From Larix sibirica (lineage: Eukaryota > Streptophyta > Pinopsida > Pinales > Pinaceae): a stretch of 64,000 bases of DNA. The DNA lies in contig NWUY0304520820.1 in NCBI GenBank assembly GCA_004151065.3, positions 1 through 64,000 of the forward strand. Direction: 5' to 3'. Each line of letters starts with the position of its first letter. The first letter of the stretch is position 1. Under the pieces are notes generated by a model. It was not told where the DNA came from, ran no database searches, and saw nothing but the letters and a program-made list of their open reading frames with translations. A program made the translations under genes and the position numbers. Below are positions 23,256 to 32,689 of this stretch, piece after piece.

Positions 23256-23867
23256 GACCTTCCTAGTTAATCAGGAGTCTACTCACTCAAGAGAATTTTG
23301 CTTTTTCCGAAGGCAGCCTAGGAGGTAAATTACTTGTATTCTCCGATCGCTCTCTACTGAGATTCTCCGATAGCAGGCTAGGAGGGGAATTGCTTGGTGC
23401 GGAAGCACGCTCGACTTATAAGGAAGAGGGATTTTATACTCCTTGGTCCATTAATTCTGTTTTTGCACTACTGACTGCTCACTGGTTGGCTTGAGGAAGG
23501 CTTGCTTGCTAGCTATTGGGTCTACAAAAGGCGGTATGAACAGGCTATGCTTACGACAACAAGTGGTATGATCCAGTTGGGTGTAGGTAGGCTCAGTAGG
23601 CTTTCGTAGGCAATCGGTAGTGTTATCGTAAGAAGCTATTGTAAGCAATCAGCAATATGAGTTCAGCGGCTATCGCAAGTAGCAGTAGTAGCATGAGCAT
23701 AAGGCCCCTACCTATCGGGTTATGAATTGAGGAATAAACTAGCGACCTGCAACGTAGATATATTAGGGTTAGAGTTTGAGGGACAAAACCAACTCCCACC
23801 CAGACCTTGATAACTTATTGACTTGACCGTCCCAGCATGCGATTGGTGCATGCGATTGGTCAATAAT
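23256..23867. other. Intergenic with loose repetition
   Basis: CTCCGATCGCTCTCTACTGAG and CTCCGATAGCAGGCTAGGAGG form a degenerate pair near 23340-23390. GGAAGGCTTGCTTGCTAGC at 23495 resembles the start of the AAGG-bounded units at 25081. Two GCATGCGATTGGT words precede the 90-bp repeat. No gene. Confidence 0.4.
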
Positions 23868-23957
23868 GCATGCATGAAAGAAAGCAAAGCTAGAAGGAAG
23901 GAATCCGTTCGGGTGAGCTTCCGCGCTGCTATTATCTATGTAATTACGCTTTCTCAT
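23868..23957. repeat. 90-bp dispersed repeat, copy 2
   Basis: Matches 6592-6681 at 89 of 90 positions in the same orientation. Near identity across 17 kb, amid heavily diverged repeats elsewhere, suggests either recent duplication or ongoing gene-conversion-type homogenisation, as is known for plant mitochondrial short repeats. Confidence 0.9.
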
Positions 23958-24103
23958 CTACTGGGATATCCGCTCTTTTCAGAGATCATACCCGAAGAGC
24001 ATAATCGCGTATAATATGTTATTCTTCATTTCCTTCTCCATAGCAGATACCAAAATTTCTTCAGAAAGCATACCTCACCTGCAAGTTCCCTCGAGCAGCA
24101 CCA

Positions 24104-24196
24104 ATGGAGGAAGCCCAGAGATCTCTGAAATTGAAGGAGAAAGTCTTCACCAAAGCCCTAACCGAGCCAGAGCCATCCCGTCGCTTGTTTAATTAA
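24104..24196 (+). other. 30-codon charged open frame, possible exon relic
   Basis: ATG in a CACCAATGG context opens a 30-codon frame starting MEEAQRSLKLKEKVFTKAL and ending TAA. It is Lys/Glu-rich and amphipathic with C/G-ending codons, unlike the surrounding pseudo-peptides. It sits about 400 bp from the plastid-LINE block, so it could be a nuclear exon scrap that came with it. No family is recognised, and chance is possible. Confidence 0.2.
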
Positions 24197-24585
24197 TGCC
24201 TTCCTTCTGGGCCTTTGTCCTTGTTTTTCTCATTGGCATCCACTTTCCTTTAGAGCTTACCTTTCTTTCCCTGTCTACCATTCCAGCTATGTGCTTATCC
24301 CTTGATTCCAGGTATGTGGTGCCCATCCGGTCCTTGTTTACCGCTGCTTTATACTATTACAGGTTTCCGTCCTTTAGTATGATCTCCTTGCTTGCCCTGT
24401 CCGGTCATATGTTTTCCTTCCCGGTCAACGGCATTGGCTATTGACCATCCGTCCACAAATCATTTTATGTCAATCTATCTTCCCGGCTTTGAATTCATTC
24501 CATTCCTATCCCATTCCCAGTTCTTCTTTCATTTTGTTACCAGTTCACTAGGGAGAGTTATCGAGTTGCCTATGGAGTAAGGGGA
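24197..24585. other. Pyrimidine-leaning intergenic, no gene assigned
   Basis: An 82-codon plus frame (24196-24444) gives a hydrophobic Phe/Leu/Ser reading, as expected from T/C-rich DNA. No motif is recognisable. The rbcL open frame on the minus strand reads through to 24529 here, beyond the end of its homology. Confidence 0.35.
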
Positions 24586-25053
24586 TTGGGAAGTTTTAGA
24601 ATAAGAAGGAGGGATTCGCAAATCCTCCAGACGTAGAGCGCGCAGGGCCTTGAATCCAAAAACATTACCCACAATGGAAGTAAACATGTTAGTAACAAAA
24701 CCTTCTTCAAAAAGGTCTAAGGGGTAAGCTACATAAGCAATAGATTTATTTTCTTCTCCAGCAACTGGCTCGATGTGGTAACATCGTCCTTTGTAACGAT
24801 CAAGACTAGTAAGCCCATCGGTCCGCACAGTTGTCCATGTACCAGTAGAGGATTCCGCAGCTACTGCTGCCCCTGCTTCCTCAGGCGGAACTCCAGGTTG
24901 AGGAGTTACTCGGAACGCTGCCAAGAAATAAGTATCTTTGGTTTCATAGTCAGGAGTATAATAAGTCAATTTAGAATCTTTCACACCAGCTTTGAATCCA
25001 ACACTTGCTTTAGTCTCTGTTTGTGGTGACATAAGTCCCTCCCTACAACTCAT
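24586..25053 (-). pseudogene. rbcL: Plastid-derived rbcL 5' fragment, truncated
   Basis: This is the N-terminal third of the Rubisco large subunit, a plastid enzyme that has no role in mitochondria. [19 protein letters not shown] starts at 25032 (minus); the upstream in-frame ATG giving MSCREGL is ordinary plastid leader. Homology runs from residue 1 to about 149 (YSKTSQ) and then stops abruptly near 24586. The frame then reads foreign sequence to 24529. The full protein is about 475 residues, so the second N-terminal-domain half and the whole active-site barrel are missing. Differences from the usual angiosperm protein include Y20S, D35Y, I36F, W70R, Q96K, Y97S, S112F and F148S. The frame is still open, but the loss of conserved residues shows relaxed constraint. 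[20 protein letters not shown] and VTNMF point to an angiosperm source. Confidence 0.97.
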
Positions 25054-25076
25054 GAATTAAGAATTCTCGCAACAAC

Positions 25077-25142
25077 AAGGAAAGGCTTGCTTGACCAAAG
25101 GGAGGGCAAGGAAAGGCTTGCTTGACCAAAGGGAGGGCAAGG
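25077..25142 (-). mobile_element. AAGG-bounded 31-bp unit, two tandem copies
   Basis: Two exact copies (25081-25111, 25112-25142) of a 31-base unit beginning AAAGGCTTGCTTGACC and ending GGAGGGCAAGG interrupt the plastid rbcL leader. AAGG stands at 25077-25080, 25108-25111 and 25139-25142. Removing both units restores the normal plastid junction ...CAACAACAAGG-TCTACTCGAC, so the insertion happened after (or in) the transferred plastid DNA. Terminal AAGG direct repeats and the 31-36 base size recall the Bpu short mitochondrial elements known from Cycas. The Bpu10I-type internal site is not obvious, so I call it Bpu-like only. Simple tandem slippage cannot explain the first copy, because the unit is absent from the plastid leader. 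Confidence 0.7.
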
Positions 25143-25275
25143 TCTACTCGACATGAATTAGGAGTTAATGAAACCTTTCACAGGAATCCTTTCACAAAAT
25201 TATCAACTAATATTATCAACTAATTAGAATGGTTCGTTATTAGACCATGATATTTGATTCGCCAAATACACCATT

Positions 25276-25305
25276 ATTGTATACCCTTTAATATGTATGG
25301 CGCAA
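25276..25305 (-). promoter_or_regulatory. Relic plastid rbcL promoter (-35/-10)
   Basis: TTGCGC (25300-25305) and TACAAT (25276-25281) on the minus strand are 18 bases apart and sit where the bacterial-type plastid rbcL promoter lies. Both hexamers look intact. Mitochondrial phage-type RNA polymerase does not use this promoter class, so no activity is expected. Confidence 0.7.
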
Positions 25306-25439
25306 CCCAATCCTTGCCCCCGGAGGGACAAGCGGCTTCGCACCTTGTTTTTTTCAGTTTCTAACCTTTTTATGAATTTAATCAGAATATCTAAATAATA
25401 AGAAATCCACTCTTGACAGTGATATATGTTGTATATGTA

Positions 25440-26030
25440 AATCCTAGATGTGAAAATATGCGGAGTTCGTCCATTAAAAACATGAAAATAAAGGCTATAG
25501 GAGGGCAGCAAAATCTGGTTGGAGTGATGATATGCAGGTAAAAAATATTCGAACCTCAAGTCAATGTTTCACGGCTGATCTATACTGGGATTTACCCTTA
25601 TTAGGCTATCCTTTTTCTATGCCAAATGCAGCATCACTGATCGCCCTTTGTTGTGGGATGAATGAAAAACTATTGCGGTCTCATCTAATGATGCTTGGTT
25701 TATGGGAGAAGACTTTCATATTATTGCTGAAACTCATGAAAAGCTTGGAGGTCGGCCCCCTGATAATAATGCGATGCTGGAATCTCAGGAGATGATTCAC
25801 GCCCTTTTACGTAATGGGGCATGCTTTATTTTGGATATAAAGGCAGCAAATACACGTGGTGTAATAACCAATCTGGGAATAACTGTATTTTGACCCGTCT
25901 TGATAGAGCAGTGGTAAATAAGCTGAATGGTGGGATATTGTGCCTAGATTAGAGGGGAAATCCGTTTGCCGCTGGGAAGGAATAAGCCGTCCCGAATGTA
26001 CCAGATTAATATAAATACCCACTGATAAGT
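25440..26030 (+). mobile_element. L1-type LINE endonuclease fragment, broken
   Basis: Plant L1-type non-LTR retrotransposons encode an apurinic-like endonuclease ahead of the reverse transcriptase. Here, in three phases, the plus strand reads KSGWSDDMQV and IRTSSQ (about 25516-25562), FFYAKCSITDRPLLWDE (about 25612-25662), a TGA, WFMGEDFHIIAETHEKLGGR (from 25696, the GDFN-like strand with Gly to Glu and Asn to His), PPDNNAML, then after a frameshift GYKGSKYTWCNNQSGN and RLDRAVVNK (to 25920). Order and spacing match the family. At least one in-frame stop and two frameshifts make it dead. No reverse transcriptase motif follows. It begins within about 130 bp of the plastid fragment, so the two may have arrived as one piece. 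Confidence 0.88.
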
Positions 26031-27425
26031 TACAGAAATAGGGTCTACAACGAAGATCAGGCAGGATAGACGGAACAAGAAAGAAATCTAGTTAGCATAG
26101 AAAGGAATTAGGTAAAGGAAGGATAATTATTATCATAGTGTCTATTGTTTTAATATATCACCAAAGAAGACCGCAGCCCTTTAGTTAGTTTGGGGCACCC
26201 ACCCAGTTGCTTGAGGAAATAAAAGAGCGAGGGGAGCAGACGCAAGGTTAATTAGGATATGTTCGTTGTATGCGGTAGCCCGGAAATGGCAGGAAATTAT
26301 AGCTAGCAATGTTGTATGTATGCAGCAGTCCGAAGTAACCATTCCATGTAGGCCGCCTTTCTATTTGGAAGTAGTGATATTATCTTCATCTGGCTCTGAG
26401 TTGTACAACTACGTAAGAGAAAGGTACTTTACTAGGCTGCTTTAGCTTATGTTATCTTGGCGAAGCAAAGGTTTATGTTCTTGCTTTAATAGATGCTTTA
26501 ATAGATACTTTAAATAGATATAGGGTCCCCGTTGTATAAAGTACTTCCAGTTTTTCAAAAAAGGATAACCAAAATTGCAGAATACATTTCTAAAGAATTT
26601 AGGTATTGAAGATCCCCAGGATGTTCTGCTAGAATTGGTGACTTTGGCGGAATAATTAATTTATAGAATAGCAGGACCTCTTTGCCTACTAAACAATTTT
26701 TTTATTCTGCGCAATTTGAAAATATAAAACTCTTTCAAATATTAGACAGACGGTTAGTCCACAGGTTCGGGAAATATCGATGATGTATCTTCGACCCATT
26801 AGACTCATGGGAAATGAAATCCCTGTGCAGTTTTCCTATAAGGCCTTTAAAGCTAGACTGCATGTGAATGGGGGGGGTAGCTGGCACGGCGGGGTATGGC
26901 AAGTGGACAGAAATAAACTACCTCCTGATCACGGGCTATTGGGAATGCCCCTCAGTTACTCACTCACTTACTGAGCACGTCGAACTGGGCAAGGGGTATT
27001 CTTTGGGAAAGCCCCTAACCTCACTCATTGTGTAACCTAACCTGCATGGTGTAAAATCAAGCATCGTACCTAATTGAACCTCATCGATCAGCTCAATGTG
27101 TAACCACATTGTGTCACAACCTTCATTGTATCATGTCATCAACATAACATAAACTTTTACGTGTCTCCGTATGAGTGTATCTGCCTCTGTAGGGACTGTC
27201 CCCCTCTGCAGGCTACCGCCCCTTTATTCCCATGGGATCCACTGTAGGATAAAACCAATTGATTAGTCCCATTGGCTTATTCCTTTTATCCCTTCCTCCC
27301 TCCCTTCCCCCCATTGGATTAGTGGCGTACCTGTGCTCCTCCCTTTGTATTATTGCTCATCCTGTGTAGAAGTGTGGAATCACTCATTATTCACTAACCG
27401 GTGCTACTCGCCATCGCTGACTGTA
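26031..27425. other. Intergenic, nothing firmly recognised
   Basis: At 26578-26655 the plus strand holds a 25-codon open reading (LGIEDPQDVLLELVTLAE then TAA) that looks protein-like but is too short to assign. A 64-codon frame at 26780-26974 shows nothing. The segment 26990-27360 is C/T-rich and unique. Confidence 0.4.
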
Positions 27426-27429
27426 ATTC

Positions 27430-27790
27430 GTTCAAACATGGCATGAACACCTACCTCCTGTTCACGTGGGAATGAAACAGGTGAGCACTAAAAACTCCTT
27501 TCCTGGTAACGTACTGCAACTGATAAAGCACGAACACTTCCTTTTGGGTACGGGGGATCAACGACAGGTCAAGTAGAACTGGTCACACATGGACAACATA
27601 TCCAGGGCACACGGGGTATCGCAACAGGTGTGCACAAAAAACTTCCTGGGCATGGTGGATCGAGAACTGTTTACGCACATAGAACTACTACCTCCTGGGA
27701 AGGGCTATGAGAAAAAGTTCCCACAAATAGAACCACCACCTCATTCCTGGGCACGTGGTATGAGAGCAGGTAACGTGTAACAACAGGGCT
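27430..27790 (+). repeat. Diverged tandem array, unit about 45-50 bp
   Basis: Units of the form CTCCTGGGCACGTGGTATGA-...-ACAGGTG-...-GCACATAGAACTAC repeat about seven times, well diverged. Starts are near 27449, 27497, 27545, 27602, 27645, 27693 and 27744. The opposite orientation of similar wording is found at 43.85-44.15 kb. The 63-codon frame 27589-27780 lies in the array and is not a credible gene. Confidence 0.55.
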
Positions 27791-27799
27791 GGGGTCATA

Positions 27800-28550
27800 T
27801 ATATATATATATTATGCAACGGTCCGTACGGAAGTCGCTACTAGACCTTTATGTGTCTATTATGCTGGTGCTTAAACTACTGCCATTGGTGCTGCTGATG
27901 GATCGACTGAGTCACTTGCTTACTCAACAGAATCTACGAACTGAAACACGTGGTGCTATGGATTATTTTCAATTTCCCGGCCGAATACTCTGGCTTCCTT
28001 TACTCCCCCGAGGCGGGATTGAGCTGAATAGATGGATGGTTTTATTGCCTTGGGTGGATTATGGGGATGTAGCCAAGGGAGGACCTTTTACATGCATGCT
28101 CCTGCAGGGATGGGTGGGACAGATGTTTGAGTGGCCCCATAGGATAGGGAGGTTTCTTTGCGTGGTTTACCTGATGGCTTAGATCCTTCAGAGCTACCTG
28201 CCGGGGATGGATGGCTTTCTTTTCTATACTTGCCATAAGGGGTGGACGGGGTTCACGAAATGCCCCAGATGATCAGATAAGGAAAGTACTAATAGGGCAG
28301 GTGCTTTACCAGGCGAATCTGTATGGGGCACCCAGTTGACCTTACCCGGGTGTACCTGAACGATACTGCTTGGAGAATCAATCGCTTGAAAGACAAGACC
28401 TTCTCGGTTGTTAGCTGCTAGTTGAGCCAAGAGTCAATCAATAAATGCCCACCAATAAGTACCTTTATGAGGAGAGTAGGCCCAGCAGCAAAGGAAGAGA
28501 GAATAGTCCAGCAGCAGTCAGAAACGGTTATTTGGAAGGCTTCCTCCCAG
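27800..28550. other. TA run and an unassigned 122-codon frame
   Basis: A short (TA)n tract at about 27798-27812 precedes a plus frame at 27814-28182. Its product starts Leu-rich and ends with Gly/Trp/Pro-rich wording and shows no known motif. The minus frames 28042-28236 and 28224-28430 overlap it. I do not consider any of these supported. Confidence 0.35.
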
Positions 28551-28640
28551 CAGCAATAAAACCGGCCGGCATCATTATCAGCCAAAGTGGCATAATTAGC
28601 ATCAGCCCTCTATTTTAACACAGGCATTCGAACAAGGTTA
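28550..28640 (-). repeat. Short family A fragment
   Basis: The minus strand reads RADANYATLADNDAGRFY, the Asn/Ala/Asp/Gly style of the larger family A blocks, over about 70 bases. No gene structure. Confidence 0.45.
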
Positions 28641-29580
28641 TTCCCGGGAGCATTCTCGGCACAGGATGGAATCATTTGCTTTGAGGTTCCGCGCCTGCTA
28701 TAAACCTGGCATAAACTACCGGCATCGCAATCTGCTGGGCTCGCCTCCTGACTTGACTATAGGCAATTGGCAATGATTGGCTATCATAGGGCATCCTCCT
28801 GTTAAAGTGTTTGCTTTTCTTTTATGTTGAAATCTGCTAGCCAGGAGCCAGCCTGTTTATTATCTCATGCCATTGGGGTAATCCTTGCCCGGAGTTGATT
28901 AGTTAATTTCCTCTCCCTAACGGTCGAGCGGGTTCGCTCCTCACCCCTCCGGGTCCTCGGTAACTCCGTTTTTTTATAGGGTAAGTTATACAACATATGA
29001 TGAAGCTAAGGAAATGGGTATAAACTCCTGTCCACCCACCACATAGCTCTGGACATCACGGTACGGGGTGATAAGATACCGAGTGAGTGAGTCACAGCCA
29101 ATGGGTGGTTTATAGCCGATAGCCACTAATTACCAATAGCCATTAGTTTATGCAGTCAATGCACTCGATCACTCGCCAGTATTTCCACTAGTCGATTCAA
29201 GAGTCAATGCCTTATTGTCTTTTTAAACCAATGGAGGATGCCTTCTTGTAATTGCTTCCATGTTTTCTGTTATGCCTTCTGTGAACCGATGCCTTTTCAT
29301 GACGTTTCTCTATTATTTGCAGGTTCAATTGCTTTTTTGTTTCGCAGTACCCTCCCCCTTCTTTGGTCAGGGGAGCGGCAAATCCGCTCGACCGTTAGGG
29401 AGAGGGGAAACCTGCTTCACCCCCGGTACAGTAGGGGTTCAAATACAATCTCGATCATGCAACATCCCTTTTCCGGGAAGAGTTCATGCATGATGGGAAC
29501 GAAACATGAATTTTCTTTCACAACTTTGTGCTCTACCCAGAGGTTGCCCAAGCAGTTGAAGCAGAAGATGAAAAAGTGAG
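28641..29580. other. Intergenic, nothing recognised
   Basis: Two overlapping plus frames at 29238-29579 and 29260-29493 read as Phe/Ser/Cys-rich products without motifs. A small inverted word AGCGGCAAATCCGCT near 29374 could pair but is too short to call. Confidence 0.4.
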
Positions 29581-29584
29581 TCCA

Positions 29585-29770
29585 GATCTAAGCTTAGTGA
29601 TCGAGATGCGGTTGCTTATCCAGCACTAGTAGCATAGGCAGAGGTATAGGTAGAAGCAGTTTACTAAGCAGTAGACCCAACACCATTGGGCACCTAGCTA
29701 GCTTATTATCCTACTGCTCCTGGATATCGATCTCGAACCGCTGTGAGGTCCACTCGGTCTCCAACTGGAT
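29585..29770 (+). repeat. Val/Ala/Pro pseudo-peptide block (family B)
   Basis: The plus strand reads VAYPALVA, AEV, VEAVY, AVDPTPLGT and YYPTAPGYRSRTA separated by TAG/TAA stops. This is the same AEA/VDP/YP style as 55.3 and 62-63 kb. It is a degenerate triplet-periodic tract, not a gene. Confidence 0.5.
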
Positions 29771-30550
29771 TCTTTTCTATTGGATCTCCACCAAGTATGC
29801 GCTTTTAATATTATTAAAAATATCCCAATCAATAGTCCCGATGGTCCCGAGGGTCCTACCCATACCTACTGTACTTATGTGTGGTTTCATCTGACTGAAT
29901 ACATAATTCTGGTGTCTTACATCTATATACACTCCTTTTGTTCCGCTAGCTATGGAAATGCGGAGCTGGGGTCGGAGAACCTAGGATGCCTAAAGCGTAG
30001 TAGAAGCACGAAGAAGCCTGTGGCGAACCGAACGGAGCAACCAACTTTGGAACATAAAACTACTCAAATTATTAGTGCTCCGCCTTTTACTCTACTTGTG
30101 ATACCTAGGCCTTTGCCCTCTTATATCCTACGTATTCTTTCGGCACCTCATTATTGAATTCAGCTGCTGTGTATAGATTTTCTGCAACACTTTTTGGTAA
30201 GTAAGTGGTAGGGATTATTTACCTTTTTGTAGCCCATTTTGGATCGTTTCAATCTAGATAGATAAGTAGTTAGGATTGCCTGAGTGAGCTACCATGAGTG
30301 GTTAGGTGCGCCATTAGCGATGATTAGGTGCGTGGAACGGGCGATTGCCGTGTATCTTGGGGGATTGGGACAGGCAGGTGGATGGCGGGTCCGAGCCGGA
30401 TTTATACCTGTAGGATGTGCCGCGAGATGAGTTTACTTTTTTATTTATGATACTACCTTTTTATGCTCAGTCCACCACCCACAAAGTAGAAGTTTATGAT
30501 GAAGCCACAGCTATCTAAAATAGGGTTCTGGGGGCTACGCCAATAGGTTG
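29771..30550. other. Intergenic with an unassigned 125-codon frame
   Basis: The plus frame 29780-30157 has a mid hydrophobic stretch (about residues 37-55) and a basic middle (KRSRSTKK). I recognise no family, and the length is within chance range. The rest is unique. Confidence 0.35.
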
Positions 30551-30555
30551 TCACT

Positions 30556-30594
30556 CTAATACCAAAGTTTCTTTTAGGTAAACTTTGGTATTAG
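30556..30594. other. Perfect 15-bp stem, 9-nt loop hairpin
   Basis: CTAATACCAAAGTTT at 30556-30570 and its exact complement AAACTTTGGTATTAG at 30580-30594 flank CTTTTAGGT. Such stem-loops act as transcript 3' end or stability elements in plant mitochondria, but no upstream gene is present here to be served. Confidence 0.85.
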
Positions 30595-31370
30595 CACAGC
30601 TAAATAAAGGCACTGGGCTTGATTCCACTCTGGTCTTATTCATACATAGAGTTCCCTTGCAGTTTTGTCGTTCGCTATCCAACCGGCCGGGTCTTGGGAT
30701 CAATCCTCGACTACTAATGTAAGTGAAAAGGTTTTATGCTATATGTATGGATTCTTTTAGATGTATGGATTATCCACACAATTTAGTGTGCCAAATAAAT
30801 GAGATGTCCGGCTTTCATCGTTTCTATAACACCTCTGTTGCCTCCCTATGAATTAAGAAAAAGAAACCTTACGTTTTTCACTATCTACTTATGTTTTCCC
30901 CATTGCCGATTCCGGGTAAACTGAAATCTATTATCCATATAGAGTTTAGGGTACGGCTCTGTCTCCTTTCAAAGTCTCATGGAGTATGTGCTGCGCTATA
31001 TGCCTCAGCCTCTCCTCCAAAGGGGGAAGTAAGTAGTTAACATTATAGGAGAAGCATCTCCAATTGCAGATCCTTAGTAAGCACCGTTAGTTAGCATCTA
31101 AAGTAAGCACCGTTAGCATCTAAACCAGCAACGGGTAAGACAGCAGTGGCAGATCAAGCAGTAGTTAGGGTAGACGGTAGGCCGCCCGCTGGCTTAAATA
31201 AAGGGATAAAGGGGATAGGCAGGTCTTGTGGATCTGTGGATTAGGCAAAAGAATATTAGCTACGGTAGCAAAGAAAGAGACGGAGGCAACATAAGAGACC
31301 AAGGTGGAAATAGCGTCATTTACATAAGTCTATAGTGGATGTGCAAGATAATGCCTTTGCATGCGGAAAA
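30595..31370. other. Intergenic, nothing recognised
   Basis: A small direct repeat around 31083-31120 (AAGCACCGTTAG, GCATCTAAA, twice) is the only structure. No open frame over 60 codons. Confidence 0.45.
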
Positions 31371-31379
31371 TAAGCCCGT

Positions 31380-31760
31380 AATAATCCCATTCAAGGTCCA
31401 GGGTCTTCCATTTCTAGTTCCTCCCGATGCAGAGGCAAGGGCAGTTGATCACCCAGCGAAGTGAAATACACTTTACAGGCGAATTGGTAGTCTTTATGGT
31501 GAGTAGTAGCGCCGCATATTATGTTGCGCGAGCTATAGGTGTAATGCACCGGTAGGGCTCGGATGACAAGATGTAGCAATGGCATCTTTGATCGATGATG
31601 GCATTGAATAATGAGTGGTTTAATGTGCGAGCGTTGATGCCATATAATGAGCGAATGAACAATTAGCGATCGTTGAATTTGCAAGTGTTGATTACATGAT
31701 TGATGAAGCGAATGAATCAGCCGTTGATGACGCAATTGAATTACCATCTTCTGGCAAGCG
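31380..31760. repeat. GCGATTGATG-type degenerate minisatellite
   Basis: From about 31545 the plus strand repeats GATGATG, GCGAGCGTTGATGCC, GAGCGAATGAACAATTAGCG, GCAAGTGTTGATTACATGATTG and GAAGCGAATGAATCAGCC. The 118-codon minus frame 31391-31747 (His/Gln/Ser/Ile-rich) is a reading of this tract and is not supported as a gene. Confidence 0.5.
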
Positions 31761-32685
31761 TTGTGCTTTCTCTGGATTGATGGTACGATGTTGCGCTGAT
31801 TGCGGGGGGACGGAATGCACTTTCTTTATTGGGCTATGCGGGTTCGGGGTACTGTCACTGCATCTGTAGCCTCTGCCTATGATGCCTCTCCTACTGACTT
31901 TCTTAAAACTACCCTTGCTTTTGGTGCTGTTAGCTCTGCTCAGGCAACTGGATAAAGCGCTGGGTTCAATGTCTTTCTAAGCTACCGACCCGGAAAATAT
32001 GTTATACAGGGTGGTAACTTTAGAACAAGAGAAAAAGAATCAATTGGATCTGTCCTCCTTGCTCCTGCCTTCTGTCCTCTTCCTTCTTGCGAGCTGCTCT
32101 ATGGGTGCTCCGGACTTTGCATCCCAATCTATACCTAGCTCTCGATCTCGATAAATTGCTTCTGCTGCTTTTGGCTTTGCTTCTGCTTGATTAGGAGTGT
32201 TATATTACTCGATAGCTATAGATATTATAAAGGGTCTCCTACTAATGAATGATGATAGGCCCCCTTGCTACCTTCATTTTAGTGCTGCTCATTCTGAGCT
32301 TTTAGTGCCGGAAGTCACATAAGTCCTGGCTGGATCCACCACCTTTCTATTTTACCAAGTCCCATTTGTCCTATTTTAACAAGTTGTTTTATCTCCAATA
32401 TATTTCATTCTTGCCAGCCTTACATGCATTCAATTAGCTATACGTTTCAGAGAAGCTTTGAAAAATGAAATCAAAAAAAGCAATACTGTTATAAATAATT
32501 GCGAATGAAGCTGTTTTCTAGAACCGGGAGCAAAGTAGCCCATCCCAGTATCTGAATATCCCAGCCCAGTTATTAATGGCATTGGGTGCATCAACTCTGG
32601 GATCGACTGCATGCCCGCCTATACATGAACACCTGGGATTGAGTAGCAGTAGGTGGGATCGAGTGATTGACTCCTGGATCGCCAC
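31761..32685. other. Intergenic, nothing recognised
   Basis: From about 31855 to 31960 and 32155 to 32195 the plus strand has GCT-rich Ala/Ser/Leu-like wording (weak family A). CCCAGTATCTGAATATCCCAG near 32543 and GGATCGA words near 32603-32680 repeat loosely. No gene. Confidence 0.4.
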
Positions 32686-32689
32686 CTGG

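Larger units (their letters stand above)
25054..25310 (-). other. Plastid rbcL leader and upstream spacer
   Basis: Upstream of the rbcL ATG the minus strand continues with recognisable plastid leader (GAATTCTTAATTCATGAG, then GTCGAGTAGACC) and atpB-rbcL spacer (GGTCTAATAACGAACCATTC, GTATTTGGCGAATCAAAT). So the transfer was at the DNA level and included non-coding sequence. Homology is confident to about 25310 (TGGGTTGCGCC); the outer boundary is uncertain. The only large disruption is the insertion at 25081-25142. Confidence 0.9.

Noticed and set aside
24529-25053. A functional rbcL or fusion protein
   Set aside because: Only about the first 149 residues are Rubisco, conserved residues are changed, and the last 19 or so codons are read-through into unrelated DNA.
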